A stretch of 64,000 nt of DNA from Castor canadensis (taxonomy: Eukaryota; Chordata; Mammalia; Rodentia; Castoridae), in contig NC_133397.1 of the NCBI RefSeq assembly GCF_047511655.1, forward strand, positions 41,244,001 through 41,308,000, given 5' to 3'. Positions 11,131 to 22,029 of the stretch are shown in pieces. A program made the translations under genes and the position numbers. The notes under the pieces were generated by a model, which saw nothing but the letters and a program-made list of their open reading frames with translations, was not told the origin of the DNA and did no database searches. Within the stretch, counting starts at the first letter, position 1, and each line of letters begins with the position of its first letter.

Positions 11131-11729
11131 AATCTGCATCTCTAGTCTTCTGAAAGCATAGTCCATTTTGTTCTAGATTGTTCTAGATTGGAAACTATTT
11201 TTCTTTTTTACTTCTAACTTATGAGATCTCTCACTTCATTTCTGGTTTTTTCTCTCCATGCTCTTTTTATGCTTTTCCTTCAACTCTGGAATAGTTTTCT
11301 CGATGTTGTCGTGACACACTTTGAAATAGTCTGGATTTGTTCATTGTGTACAGTGTGGCTCAAGACCTTTCAGGTATGTTACAAGACAAAAATTATGTTC
11401 ATAGCATGACTAATATGTTAGTTCTCTCAATGATAGTTCAAAAGCAAGGAGAAGTAAATATTGGTGCTTTATCATGACTCCAGACAATGTCAACAAAATG
11501 TATTACAAGTCATTTTACATACACTGTTTCAAAAACCAGTTTTATTTACAAATGTCCTTGATGAAATAGTAAAAATTTTTAATTTCATTAAATCTTTTTC
11601 TTGAGTATACCCCTTTTTAATGTTCTATGTGACAACATGGAAAGTACACATAAAACACTGCATAGGAATGTATAATGGTTGTGTCTATTAGCTGAACTAG
11701 CTACCTCATAAACAATGCAACACCATTTT
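11131..11729. other. Unclassified AT-rich sequence
   Basis: It could include the noncoding 5' part of the neighbouring hAT transposon, but I cannot place a terminal inverted repeat. Confidence 0.3.
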
Positions 11730-12430
11730 TACTTGAAAGGAGATTAAAAGATGAACTGTGATCATTCAGACTTGGGCACTAGATGGATGTATTTTGAAAA
11801 TGATCTGAAATTTTAAGGACAACAATTGATAGATTTTCCTGGTGAGATTGGTGATAATATTTACATATGATTTTTCTATTGTTGTATAATGAAATATGTC
11901 AAGATTTGGAAGATCTGCCTAATTCAGAACCAATATTATCCAAATGGCCAACACGTTGTTATAAACTCATGTGTAGATAAGAGATACATTCAAAGATAAA
12001 GCAATAGATTTTAATGGAAGAATGTGAAAACTTTAGTGACAGGGTTTCATATTCCATGTGGCAACCAGTATATGTCAAAGTTCAATAATATCAAAGAAGA
12101 ATATTTACAATTATTTGAAAAAGCTATGAAGGTATTTTTTCCTTTCCAATTACTTGTGAAAGGCCAGATTTTCTTCATACAGTTTAACTATAACACTACA
12201 TAACAGCAAGTGCCAGGTAGCAGCGGATATGAAACTCCAACTGTTTCTATTAAGCCGGATATTAAAAAGATTCATGTCAATATAAAACAATACTATTATT
12301 TTCATTAAATTTCCTTTGTGATTTGGAAAATGTAGGTATTTCTCATAAGCAGTTAAGTCACCATGCAATGGGTGCGTTATTATTTTTAAACTAGTAAATA
12401 TTTTAAACATCACTCAGTTTTAATTTTGAA
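11730..12430 (+). pseudogene. Broken hAT-superfamily transposase (Charlie/ZBED-like)
   Basis: Remains of a DNA-transposon transposase gene, C-terminal half. Short readable stretches in plus frames include LYNEICQDLEDLPNS near 11882 and SIKPDIKKI near 12246, joined by stops and frame changes. The second lies where hAT transposases carry their dimerisation domain, which ends just before the stop. I recall similar text in mammalian Charlie-type elements and the domesticated ZBED5/FAM200 genes; that match is from memory. The gene is dead: several in-frame stops and at least one frameshift. The terminal inverted repeats were not found. Confidence 0.72.
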
Positions 12431-12766
12431 TTGGGTAAAAAAAAATTAGTAAATACAGCACACAAAAATAAGAGTTTTTTTGCAGGGGGTGTTCCTCACT
12501 ATTTTTTATCAGTGTAAAAGGATGCTGAGAATAAATGTCTGAGAACCATTGGATCCTGGGGTTGTAATTCCATGTCTTATTCTCTTTTGTTTTGTATGAT
12601 AACTTCGTGTGGGACTAGATCGCAATCCTTTATTTTTGCTCATTTTTAAATTTGAGATCAGTTTTCCTGAATTTTTGGAAGGAAGATGGCTCAGGGTGAC
12701 TTCACAGAGCTCTCTCTATTCTTATTTACATTTCACATAAATATTATAGCAGCTTGTTTTCTGGGA

Positions 12767-13040
12767 TTTTTGCAGTACTGGGGTTTGAACTCAGGGCCTC
12801 ACACTTTGGCTGTACTGGTTGCTCCACACCCCCAGCCCTTTTTGCCCACACTGGCCTGGCCCACAGTCCTCCTGTTTACTCTTTGGTGGCTGGTATGATG
12901 GGCACGAGCGACTGTGCCCAGCTATTGGTTGAGAAGGGATCTTGTAAACTTTTTTCACACCCAGGCTGGCCTCGAACAGAAATCCTCCCATCTGTCTCCC
13001 AAGTAGCTGGGATTATAGGCTTTAGCCTCCTCGCTTGGCT
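12767..13040 (-). mobile_element. Three-part SINE (B1-B1-ID), inverted
   Basis: Inverted ID-like part ('gcagtactggggtttgaactcagggcc'), first inverted B1-like unit ending 'gcccagctattggttgagaaggg', second inverted B1-like unit 'cccaggctggcctcgaacag...agtagctgggattataggc'. This copy is clear enough to define the architecture. Confidence 0.9.
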
Positions 13041-13084
13041 ATTTCCTGAGATCTTAATAGGGAAAGATTAATTTCCTCTTTATT

Positions 13085-13640
13085 TTCAACTATATAGCCA
13101 TAGACTTCAACATAATAGTCACTCATCATATTTCTTTACTATGCATCTTTTCTTATTCCCAATCTTGTGTTTGTCTTCTCTGTATTTTCCCCTTCATTAG
13201 GTTTAAGAAAGATTTACCCATCTTATCAACCCTTTTCAAATATCAAGCTTGGAGGCTTTGTTTACATTTCCATAATTTTTTGCACATCAATCATTTCAGC
13301 ATTTGTCTCCATTAATTACTTACTATTACTTTCATTTGGTTCCTCATTGCTATTTTATACTTTCCTAAAAATGAGTCTCATTAAGGGGGTGAATGTGAGC
13401 AAAGTACATTATAGACATGTATAAAAATGTCACCCATGATTTTGTACAACTAATATATGCAAAAAAAAGGAAACTCATTTACTTTTGGTACTTAAGCTAT
13501 AAATTTTCCTCAGAGTACAGTTTAAACAGTGTTCCATGGTTTTACTATAAAATACTTTCCTTTTCAGAATTTTCTGTAAAATTTATAATTTCAGTAATTT
13601 TTCAACAAAAAAATTTTATAAAAATTAATGAAATATGAAA
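13085..13640 (-). mobile_element. Ancient minus-strand L1 ORF2 region with an inserted L1 3' end
   Basis: 'cccatcttatcaacccttttcaaatatcaagc...catttgtctccattaattac' and, after a gap, 'taagctataaattttcctcagag...ttccatggttttactataaa' form consecutive inverted L1 ORF2 sequence. Between about 13382 and 13460, 'gtgagcaaagtacattatagacatgtataaaaatgtcac' looks like a plus-strand rodent L1 3' end placed inside it. Confidence 0.55.
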
Positions 13641-14325
13641 TAAAAGCAATGTAGATGAGTAACAATACCGAGAAGTGACTCTGACCTCCCCGAAATTATA
13701 AATCACACCAAAACAGTAATTCTGTAAGAAGAACAGATCATTTTGAATAGAAGTAATATGAAGTCTCTTGGTTGTTTGGCAATCCAATTAATGAAGATCA
13801 GAAGATCACATGAACATAGCGGGGAGGCACTCATATTACTTAGTGATGTGACATACAGTACTATAGGAAAAATACACGAAGTGAAACTCACGTGAGCCTT
13901 GCAATCGGGACAATGACAACTGGTCAATGGGCAGTAGCCATTCAAAGAGAATGTCAGGCAGTTAATATAAATATTCTGCTACATTTCTCTATTTTCTGTT
14001 GTCAGATGTGTTAGCTTTAAATTTTTTGATTTATTATGATTAACCATGATTATGGATTCGTGTTCATATCTAATTTTGCACATGTAATTTTATGTTATTT
14101 TCCTTAATGTACATTTTCTCCCTTCTGTCCACACAGTCATGTGCTTTAGGCTTTAGAAGTTTGTTTTCCCTGACTTGGACTAATCCTGGGTCCCTGGCCT
14201 CTCACTCATATGGGTGTTACTCTGTCCTGTTCTCTTCTCAAGCTTAGTGATAGGCCTTTCCATACTCTGTGGGATGGCAGTAACATCTTCCACATTTCCT
14301 AACTGCATTCCTAAGCATTATCTTA
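13641..14325. other. Unclassified sequence
   Basis: No recognised element. The 80-codon minus frame at 13703-13945 shows no domain or exon context. Confidence 0.35.
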
Positions 14326-14504
14326 AAAAAAAAAGAGCCGGGTGCCAGTGGCTCATGCCTGTAATCCTAGCCACTCAGGAGACAGAGATCAGGAGGACTG
14401 AGGTTCAAAGCCAGCCCAGGCAAATAGTTCTCAAAAAAAATCCATCACAAAAAAGGGCTGGTAGAGTGGCCCTAGTTCAAACTCCAGTACCAAAAAAAAA
14501 AAAG
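14326..14504 (+). mobile_element. B1-dID composite SINE
   Basis: 'gagccgggtgccagtggctcatgcctgtaatcctagccactcagg', 'gcaaatagttctcaaaa', linker 'tccatcacaaaaaagggc' and a shortened ID half ending 'tagttcaaactccagtacc', then A12. Confidence 0.92.
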
Positions 14505-14524
14505 CAACACAAAATGGTTTTTGG

Positions 14525-14830
14525 ACCACTTAGCAGCCATTTGCAAAACTAAAGTAAAATTGGATCACTACCTTGCTTCGTGTATCTAATATGTTACAGA
14601 TGGATCAAAGATTTAAAAATGAAGCCATAAAATCCTTGATGAAAACACAGGAGAATTTCTATATAATACCAATGTGGGGAAAGGCTTTATAAGCTTGATA
14701 TTAACACCAGAGGTCATAAAAGAAAGGACTGATAAATTTTAATGCATAGAAATGAAAAAAAAAATTTGCCTGCCAAGAAATAATGAGGTTAAAAGACAAG
14801 CCACAAATTGAGAAAAACAACTATAACACA
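14525..14830 (+). mobile_element. L1 ORF2 3'-end fragment, plus strand
   Basis: 'aaaattggatcactaccttgcttcgtgta...agatggatcaaagatttaaaaatgaagccataaaa...gaaaacacaggagaatttc' follows the C-terminal coding part of L1 ORF2 in sense orientation. Stops interrupt the frame. Confidence 0.75.
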
Positions 14831-15299
14831 CATTCCACACTTATTTTAAAAAAGCTGTCCTCTGTAGGTAGGTTAGCCTGGCCCAGCACATGTGCACAGT
14901 TGAGTCTAAGTAGTAGCTTTTTCTCTGAAAGTACAGTCTAGCATTTAGTCTATAGAGAAAAAGCCAGGCAGTCCCAAGGTTGAAGTGTAAGGTCATCCTT
15001 TGCGAATGAGATAATTACTTGAACGGTGATCAGTGAATGGCTGCTGAGGGATTGTGGGCTATGCCAATGTCAGTCACAGCCTCCCCCACACACAAGACTG
15101 AGCATTTGTAAAGGTGAAGGCTACGAGCCCAACAGTAGTTACATGTCTGAAGGAGGACTAGGCTGACAGAAGGCTTGTCAGGTGGTCTCGAACAGGGAGC
15201 CTACAGAGTAGGATTTGACCTGTTCATCTGGTTCTGACAGGAAGAGGTTGCTCCCTCTACAGTTACGTCTTTTAGTTTTCCTCTGACTCTTGGGGCAAT
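14831..15299. other. Unique sequence, nothing recognised
   Basis: Mixed-composition DNA without recognisable repeats or coding signal. Confidence 0.35.
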
Positions 15300-15500
15300 G
15301 GCTTTGGAGACAAACAGATCTGGATTCAAATCTCAGTTCTATCAGCTGGCTGATTTTAGGTCAATGTGAATTCTGGGAACCCCAGTTTATGTATAGGTAA
15401 AACAAACATAATAATTTGTACCTCAAGTCCTGTTATAGATAAAAGAAAATACTATAGAGAAAGTCTAGCCCAGGGGCCAGTATTGGATGGTGATTATCGA
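15300..15500 (+). mobile_element. MIR SINE relic
   Basis: 'gatctggattcaaatctcagttctatcagctgg...gaaccccagtttatg...aaaacaaacataataatttgtacctcaag' follows the full MIR order in plus orientation. Confidence 0.7.
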
Positions 15501-15546
15501 TTAGTAACTCTCACTGCTGTTTACAGATATTATATGTTATAATTCC

Positions 15547-15744
15547 CTTTTTTTTTTTTTTGTGGTACTGGGGATTGAACTCAGGGTCTACACCTTGAGC
15601 CACTCTGCCAGCCCTTTTCTGTGATGGGTTTTTTTTGAGATAGGGTCTCAAGAATTATTTGCCTGCACTGGCTTTGAACCTTGATCCTCCTGATCTCTGC
15701 CTCCTGAGTAGCTAGGATTACAGGTGTAATACCAGCACTCAGCT
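15547..15744 (-). mobile_element. B1-dID composite SINE
   Basis: Poly-T, inverted ID half ('gtggtactggggattgaactcagggtc...gagccactctgccagccc'), linker 'ttttctgtgatgggttttt', inverted B1 half ending 'gctaggattacagg'. Short flanking matches (tataattc on both sides) suggest a weak TSD. Confidence 0.9.
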
Positions 15745-15807
15745 ATAATTCTTATCTTGCTTCCTCTTTGTATCATATCTTTTCCGAATTTGTTTACAAT
15801 TTTGTCT

Positions 15808-15902
15808 TTATCACAATGTAGCCCAGACTGGCCTGAGACTTGCAATACTCTTGCCTCAGCTTCCTGAATGTTGGGATTACAGGTGTGTACCACCATGTGC
15901 AA
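15808..15902 (-). mobile_element. B1-like SINE monomer
   Basis: 'caatgtagcccagactggcctgagacttgc...ttcctgaatgttgggattacaggtgtgtaccaccatg' is an inverted B1-like unit. Confidence 0.8.
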
Positions 15903-15912
15903 TATGAGACTC

Positions 15913-16001
15913 TTTTTTTTTTTTTTGGCAGTACCAAAAAATCCCTGGGGCTTTGGACTTGTAAAGCAGGCATTCTACTACTGGAGCCATACCTCCAGTC
16001 C
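15913..16001 (-). mobile_element. Diverged ID-like SINE
   Basis: Poly-T then 'ggcagtacc', 'ggactt gtaaagcaggcattctactactggagccatacctccag' is an inverted ID-like unit with a decayed box B region. Confidence 0.6.
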
Positions 16002-16117
16002 TTTCTTTATAAAGTAAAAGAAAAATTTCAAAACTAGTTTTCCAAAAATTATAGGTTTTTGTTTTGGGTGGTTTTTTGTTTGTTTGGTTTGGTTTGGTTT
16101 TTCTGCATTCTTTTTTG

Positions 16118-16280
16118 TCTTTATCAAGGAAACCCCAGGTGTTCTACTATTAAGCTACAGTTCTTGGTATTTTGGCACAGGGTCTCCCTATACAGCCCAG
16201 GTTGTCCTGGAACTCACAATCCTCCTGCCTCCAACCTCCTGAGTCCTGAGATTCCAGGTGTGTGCCATCATACCTGGCTA
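16118..16280 (-). mobile_element. B1-ID composite SINE, diverged
   Basis: An inverted ID piece ('ggtgttctactattaagctacag') precedes an inverted B1 unit ('tacagcccaggttgtcctggaactcacaatcctcctgcc...ccaggtgtgtgccatcatacctggct'). Confidence 0.72.
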
Positions 16281-16284
16281 ACAA

Positions 16285-16771
16285 GGGGATTGGACTTTGA
16301 GCACGTGATAAAATCGAGAGCACACAAGGGAGGGGTGAGGATAGGTAAGACACCTAAAAAATTAGCTAGCATTTGTTGCCCTTAACACAGAGAAACTAAA
16401 GCAGATACCTTAAAGCAACCGAGGCCAATAGGAGAAGGGGAACAGGAACTAGAGAAAAGGTTAGATCAAAAAGAATTAACCTAGAAGGTAACACCCACGC
16501 TCAGGAAATCAATGTGAGTCAATGCCCTGTATAGCTATCCTTATCTCAACCAGCAAAAACCCTTGTTCCTTCCTATTATTGCTTATACTCTCTCTACAAC
16601 AAAATTAGAAATAAGGGCAAAATAGTTTCTGCTGGGTATTGAGGGGGTGGGGGAGAGAGGGAGGGGGTGGAGTGGGTGGTAAGGGAGGGGGGGCAGGGGG
16701 GTGAAATGACCCAAGCTTTGTATGCACATATGAATAATAAAAGAAAAAAATAAATAAATAAAAATAAAAAT
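16285..16771 (+). mobile_element. Young L1 3' UTR, 5'-truncated
   Basis: It shares long near-identical stretches with the copies at 20.4 kb and 45.5 kb ('aggttagatcaaaaagaattaa', 'caaaattagaaataagggcaaaatagtttctgc'). A G-rich tract follows (about 16641-16702), then 'gtatgcacatatgaataataaaag' and an A-rich tail. This copy reaches further 5' than the other two. I found no clear TSD. Confidence 0.85.
16641..16702 (+). repeat. G-rich tract of the L1 3' UTR
   Basis: About 62 bases, mostly runs of 3-7 G separated by short A/T spacers. Such polypurine, G-quadruplex-capable tracts are known in mammalian L1 3' UTRs. Equivalent tracts lie near 20578-20640 and, inverted, near 45590-45656. Confidence 0.8.
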
Positions 16772-18210
16772 CTTGTTTCCACTAGGCGCAATACCATGTA
16801 TTTGTGTCATGCACATTATTATAAGGCCATATGAATATTAGCATACAGTCTACCTCAGGCAGCCCACAAGATAGATGAAAGTTATAATGAATGCCATCTT
16901 CCTTCAGTCACTGCATGTTTCTGAGACTGGATGGATGACCTTTGATAGCGACATCAAATGTCTAGAGTTCAAGCTTTTCATGAATGAAGCAGTAAAATGG
17001 CCATCCTCAATTATCAGCACTTCTTCTTTAGAGCAGGGCAAAATAAAAAGGCAGACTCCTGTCATGGGTTACAACTGAGCAGACATGTTTCTTTCTTCTA
17101 GTTCTTTAGCATTCCTAAGTTGCCAATGACAAACGCCAGCATTTGTGCCTCATGTCTTCCTCTCAGCTGGTGTGGCGCAGTCTTTAACACTGATCTGGGT
17201 AGGTTGCCACTTTGGGGGGCCTGGATAATACCTTTGTAATGCAGAGAAAACCCAATTCGTTCACATTTCCCTGTATCGTGGGGAGAGGCATTAGCTCAGT
17301 TAAAATCAAGAAATGATACACTTAAAAGACTTAAAGAACCAGGGAATAGCTTCTAAGTGGGGTCTTCAGTTGGACACCAGAGAGATATAGCCCATTTTCT
17401 ACCTGGTTGAGTGAGTTTTTGCTGCTGACCTGTAAATTCTACACTATTTCAAAGTTACTGGCTGGGAAATTAATGGAAACTGAGCAGGGAATTTTTTCTT
17501 TCTTATCCTTATGTGTGATGGCTTATTTAAAATAATTCAGATTCAAAGTGAATTTCTAGCAAATGGTGCTGTGGCTGCTATTAACTTTATTGATGGTGAA
17601 TACATCATCTTTGCTTTTATGTATGATATTGTGATTTTTTTTTTTTTAAAGCTCTACGGTGAGACTTTCTTAAAATTAACCTCTTCAATCTGCCCCATAG
17701 TGGTATAAGTGACTTCAGGTTAAGATGCCACTTAGTAAATTAATTTACTATGTTGATATTTTATGTTAAAGCTTTGCAAAACCATTAAATAAACCATACT
17801 TATTTTTTATATATTAGGATGTTTTTGATGTGCTAAGATTTTATATAAATTTGTTATATATCTTGATGAAAACCAGATAAATAAATGTTCCTATTGAGCC
17901 TAATAAGTCAACTCTTTGCTTTCACAAGGCCAGAGCAAGGCTGAAAGGAAATTCATCTCAAAGCTATTAAGAAAAGCCAGATAGAAAGGGAGCATAAAAA
18001 TGAAATGAACTATGGTGAAAGGGCCAGAGCCTCTTCTGGCCTGCTCTACATCATCCCGGCTACCCAGATGGAACAAAGATTTAGAGTTCCAAACAGAACT
18101 CAAAAACGCAAAGAAATGATGTGGGCTGGTCTGAGAAGGGATCAATTTATCCTGCATTCATAGGAGACACTGGGAGAAAAAGAAGTCATCTGGTGAAAAG
18201 TCTCAGCATC
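16772..18210. other. Unique sequence, no recognised repeat
   Basis: One of the longer stretches without visible transposon sequence. Short frames (for example 65 codons at 17511-17708) show no domain. It is a reasonable place for a conserved noncoding element, but nothing in the sequence alone proves it. Confidence 0.35.
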
Positions 18211-19200
18211 CTAAATCGGAAATAATATGACCCTCCCCCCACTGTCCCTGTGCCCCCACCCCCATGAATCCACCTCAAAAGCAGCCCTAGTTCCATTGCT
18301 CTGTTTCCTGCTCCTATGTGCAAAGGGACAAAGCAAAGGAAACGAAGAACCCACTGCCTGTGTGCTCCTGCCTGATATGTGGAGGACTAGTTTTTTTACG
18401 GATCGGCTGACTGGGGTCCTTGTGTAGGCAAGAAGTCTCCTTGTGTTGGCGTCCTGGGCCCTTAAGCAACCCATGCCCTGAGAGCTTGGGCCTATTGTTC
18501 CAAGCTTCAAAAGCCAGAGACTTAGGGTCACAGGTGTCGCTCTGGGCTTTAACCATTTGGTGGCTATTGTGAGCTCAGCTTCCAGCAGCAGAGTGCAGCA
18601 GCAGCTGGCTTCTGAGTGGGCCTCAGATATTGGGACCCTCAGCATCCACAGTGGCTAGAGTTACAGCTCTCAGGGCTAGGGCACTGGGACCCTTGACCCT
18701 TACGGCTTGGCAGCTCCCTGATATTATCCCGGTGATAAGGACCCATTTTCTCATCTTCAACTCTTCACAGCCCTCATTGTCTCTGCCACCTCTGCTCTTC
18801 ACACCTGGTCACTCTCTGGAACTCTCACTGCCACCTTCACTGCTGCTACTGCTCTGCTTCTGCCATCTTCTCTTTGTTTTACCAGCTCAGCGTGCTCTAT
18901 AATGATCAAGGTCAAAAGTAGACAAGAAAAGACCACTTGAGAGAAGCCTTTTATTGGGTCTAATGGTGCAACCCCAGTACAGGAAGGTGTTTCCTGGCTG
19001 ACTCAAGAAGTGAGCAAAACAGCCTGGTTATATACCTAGGAGGGGGGAAAGTGTGTTTGCACCAATTGAGGCACAGTCCTTCATTTGCAGGAAGTGTTTG
19101 CACCTGTCACAGGCTTTTGCTGGGCCACTAGGAGACGTGCTCCCCCTCTGGCCTGACTGAGAATAGCTGCAAGGGAAGCAGGGTCATCTGGAGTTCAAGA
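18211..19200. other. GC-richer block of unknown origin
   Basis: Composition shifts from the AT-rich surroundings. It holds a 144-codon minus frame (18211-18645) and overlapping frames on both strands, with no recognisable domain. On the minus strand 'cccaataaaa' occurs near 18950, as in an LTR polyadenylation signal. An unclassified rodent ERV LTR is possible; a gene is less likely. Confidence 0.35.
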
Positions 19201-20340
19201 CTTGTGCTAATTTCCAAGTCCAGTACAGGGTGTCTGGAGTGGTCATGGCTGGAGAATATCTTCAGCCACGGTTGTAGTGGTTCTCTGCAGTTGCTGGAGT
19301 GTGTTCAGAGTTATTGGAAAGTGTCTAAAACAGCTGGACTGCCATGAGGGCAGTTCCCAGCTCAAGGCTGCCAGGTGTAAGGGAAGATCTTTGTCAAATG
19401 GCCACTTGATAGTTTCAGTCATTCACAAAAAGTATTAAAAGGGTGTTTAAAATAAAGATTTAAGGAAAGCTCAACACAGAACTAACAATTCTAATAGCAT
19501 TTACCAGTACTTGGTAGAGTTTAATGGTGCTTAACTCTGCTTAACTCCTGGCCTGGTGCCCCAGGGAGAGGTGGGTCTTTTTGATCTGTCTCAGTTGGTT
19601 CTTATTTTTATTGTCACTGAAGTTCCTGGTGGCCAGAACACAAAGAAAGTGAGGATGACTTGGAACTTGAGAATTTCCTCTAATAACCTACTTTGGGTAA
19701 CCTCTCTTTTAAAGTTCCTACAGCTGCACAGCCCAGAGCTTGCTGTCACACTGGCTCCTGTGTCACGTGATTGGGTATGCATGTCTTATTTTCCCATGAG
19801 GTTAGAGGCCTGCTCAAATTCCTGAAGAATTCAGGGTTTAATTCTCAACCACTTAATTTGTTCCCTCAGCTGTAAGGGAGTAGTAGCTAAAACTCCTTTC
19901 ATTTTGAGAAAATTAGTCATCCTTTGTGGCCACCTCCTTCCTGTGTTGGGAGAATTGCCCTTCTAAGGCACAGTTCACTTCTCCTACAACCCTGACAGTG
20001 CGGGAGACTCACTTTTTCAGTCTCCAGTGCAGCTAAAGTGTGACCATGTAACCTAGGCTCTTCCAAGAAAATAACCAGAGCCCAAGTTAGTGTTGAGAGG
20101 CTGAAGCAGTGCAGAATCCATTCAGATGGCCAGCGGGGGCAGCTGCAGACCATTTTCATTTCAGAGTCAGGAATCTCTGTGCTCCCTCCAGCTGAATTCT
20201 GTGTCGGTGTCGCCTGGTCAAGCAGCACTGTGCTGTGATGACTGCTTTTCCAGCTGTCTGCATAACTTGGCGCCTTGTTTCTGCCTGTATGACCTCTCAT
20301 CCTGGTTTTCCAGCTCTCAGAGATTCTGGAAGCTTTCCTC
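19201..20340. other. Unclassified sequence
   Basis: No repeat or gene recognised. It may belong with the GC-richer block to its left. The 127-codon minus frame at 19917-20300 has no identifiable domain. Confidence 0.3.
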
Positions 20341-21345
20341 TTATATTTTTATTGAGATATAGTTCACATACCATTTAAAGTGTTCATTGACTAGAGAAAA
20401 GATTAGTTCGAGAATTAATTTAGAATGTAACACATATGTACAGGAAAGCAAGGCGAGTAAACTCCCTGTAGAGCTAGCCTTATCTCAACTAGCAAAAACC
20501 CTTGGTTCTTCCTATTACTGCTTACACTCTCTCTTCAACAAAATTAGAGATAAGGGCAAAATAGTTTCTGCCTGGTAGTGAGGGGGTAAGGGGGAGAAAG
20601 AGGGGGTGGGGGAAAGGGAGGGTGTGGGGGAAGGGGGGAGAAATGACCCAAACATTGTATGCACATATGAATAAAAGAAATTAAAAAAAAGTGTTCATTG
20701 AAATAAATTCATAGGGTTGTGCAATCACCACAATCTAATTTTAGGACATTTTTATCCTCTTTAAAAATCCTACATCCCTTTTCCAGCTCCAAGCTTTAAG
20801 CAACCACTAATCTACTTATATCTCCACAGAGTTGCCTATTCTGGGCATTTCATATAAATGAAATCTACAATATATGTTATTTTGTGTCTGGCTCCTTTTA
20901 CTGAGCATAATGTTTTCAAGGTTGATCCATGTTGTAGCATGTATCATTACTTCATTCTTTTTTATGACTAAATAATGTTTCATTGTATGGATATACCACA
21001 TATTCTTTACCCATTCATCAGTTGCTGGACATTTGAATTCTTTCTATGTTCTGGCTATTCATAAATAATGTCCCTAGGAACATTTATCTATAAATTTTTG
21101 TGTAGGTACTATGTCTTCATTTCTCCAGGGTATGTGCCAAGGAGTGGAAATGCTGGGTCATATGTAAACAATATTTAACTTTTTTGAGAACTGCTAAACT
21201 TTTCTAAAGCAACCACACCACTTTGCACTGCTAACAGCAATGCTACTTTCTCCATATCCTTGCCAACACTTGTTACAATCTATCTTTTTATTACAGTGGC
21301 TATGAAATGGTATCTCATTTGATTTTGCCACTAAGTTTTTTGTTG
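20341..21345 (-). mobile_element. Ancient minus-strand L1M 3' region, split by a young L1
   Basis: The inverted L1M order is very clear: 'ttattgagatatagttcacataccatttaaagtg' before the insertion; after it 'gttgtgcaatcaccacaatctaatttt', 'gcaaccactaatctac', 'cctattctgggcatttcatataaatg', 'cattgtatggatataccacata', 'aggagtggaaatgctgggtcat', 'ttgccaacacttgttac'. A young L1 occupies 20391-20687. Confidence 0.88.
20391..20687 (+). mobile_element. Young 5'-truncated L1 with target-site duplication
   Basis: About 297 bp of L1 3' UTR with the G-rich tract, 'gtatgcacatatgaataaaag' and a short A tail. It is flanked by aaagtgttcattga at 20377-20390 and 20688-20701 (14 bp, identical). It interrupts an older L1 on the opposite strand, giving the order of events directly. 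Confidence 0.93.
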
Positions 21346-21349
21346 TGGT

Positions 21350-21660
21350 TTTGTTTTGCTGGTACTGGGGTTTGAACTCAGGGCCTCATACTTGCTAGGC
21401 AGGCACTCTAATACCCCTAGACGTTTTTGCTTTGGTTATTTTTGAGACAGGGCATTTTCACCTGGGCCAGCCCTAACCATAATCCTCCTGTTTATGCTTC
21501 CCACTTAACTAGGGTGATAGGCACATGCCACCATGCCCAGGTTTTCTATTGAGATGGGGTCTCACTAACTTTTTTGCCCAGACTGGCCTCAAACCAAGAT
21601 CCTCTAGATCTCTGCCTCCTGAGTAGCTGGGATTATAGGCATGAGCCACTGTGCTTAGCT
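21350..21660 (-). mobile_element. Three-part SINE (B1-B1-ID), inverted
   Basis: Inverted ID part ('ggtactggggtttgaactcagggcctcatacttgctaggcaggcactc'), first B1-like unit ending 'gccaccatgcccagg', bridge 'tctattgagatggggtctcac', second B1-like unit 'gagtagctgggattataggcatgagccac'. Confidence 0.92.
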
Positions 21661-21819
21661 AATTTTTAAATAACTTCTTTCTTTTTAAATTTAGTTTCTT
21701 GTAATTAAACCTTGACTGATCACTCCTCATTCACTCCATACTGGTCTGTCCTCTCTGAACTCTGCTACACAACTGAGCTTTAATCCAATTGTGGATAAGG
21801 CTCTGGCCACAAGATGCTT

Positions 21820-21940
21820 TACTCCTCTCCTGGACTGTAACTACTGGGAGGCAGTGAGCCCATCACCCACTTCTGTGTGTCCACTATAGTGCCTAACTTG
21901 GCACTTACAAGGTTTATTCATTGGAGGAGGACTGTTGATT
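21820..21940 (+). mobile_element. L2 LINE 3'-end relic
   Basis: 'ctggactgtaactactgggaggcagtgagccc...tgtccactatagtgcctaacttggcac...ggtttattcattgg' keeps the L2 3'-end order. Confidence 0.62.
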
Positions 21941-22029
21941 GATTGACCAAAACATTTCTGTGTTACCTGGTGAGTCTGGAACTGTCTTTGATTCTCTCAT
22001 TCTGCAGACTCCAACATGCAGACATGTAG

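Noticed and set aside
18211-18645. 144-codon minus-strand frame as a gene
   Set aside because: No recognised domain, overlapping frames on the other strand, GC-driven length, and no exon context.
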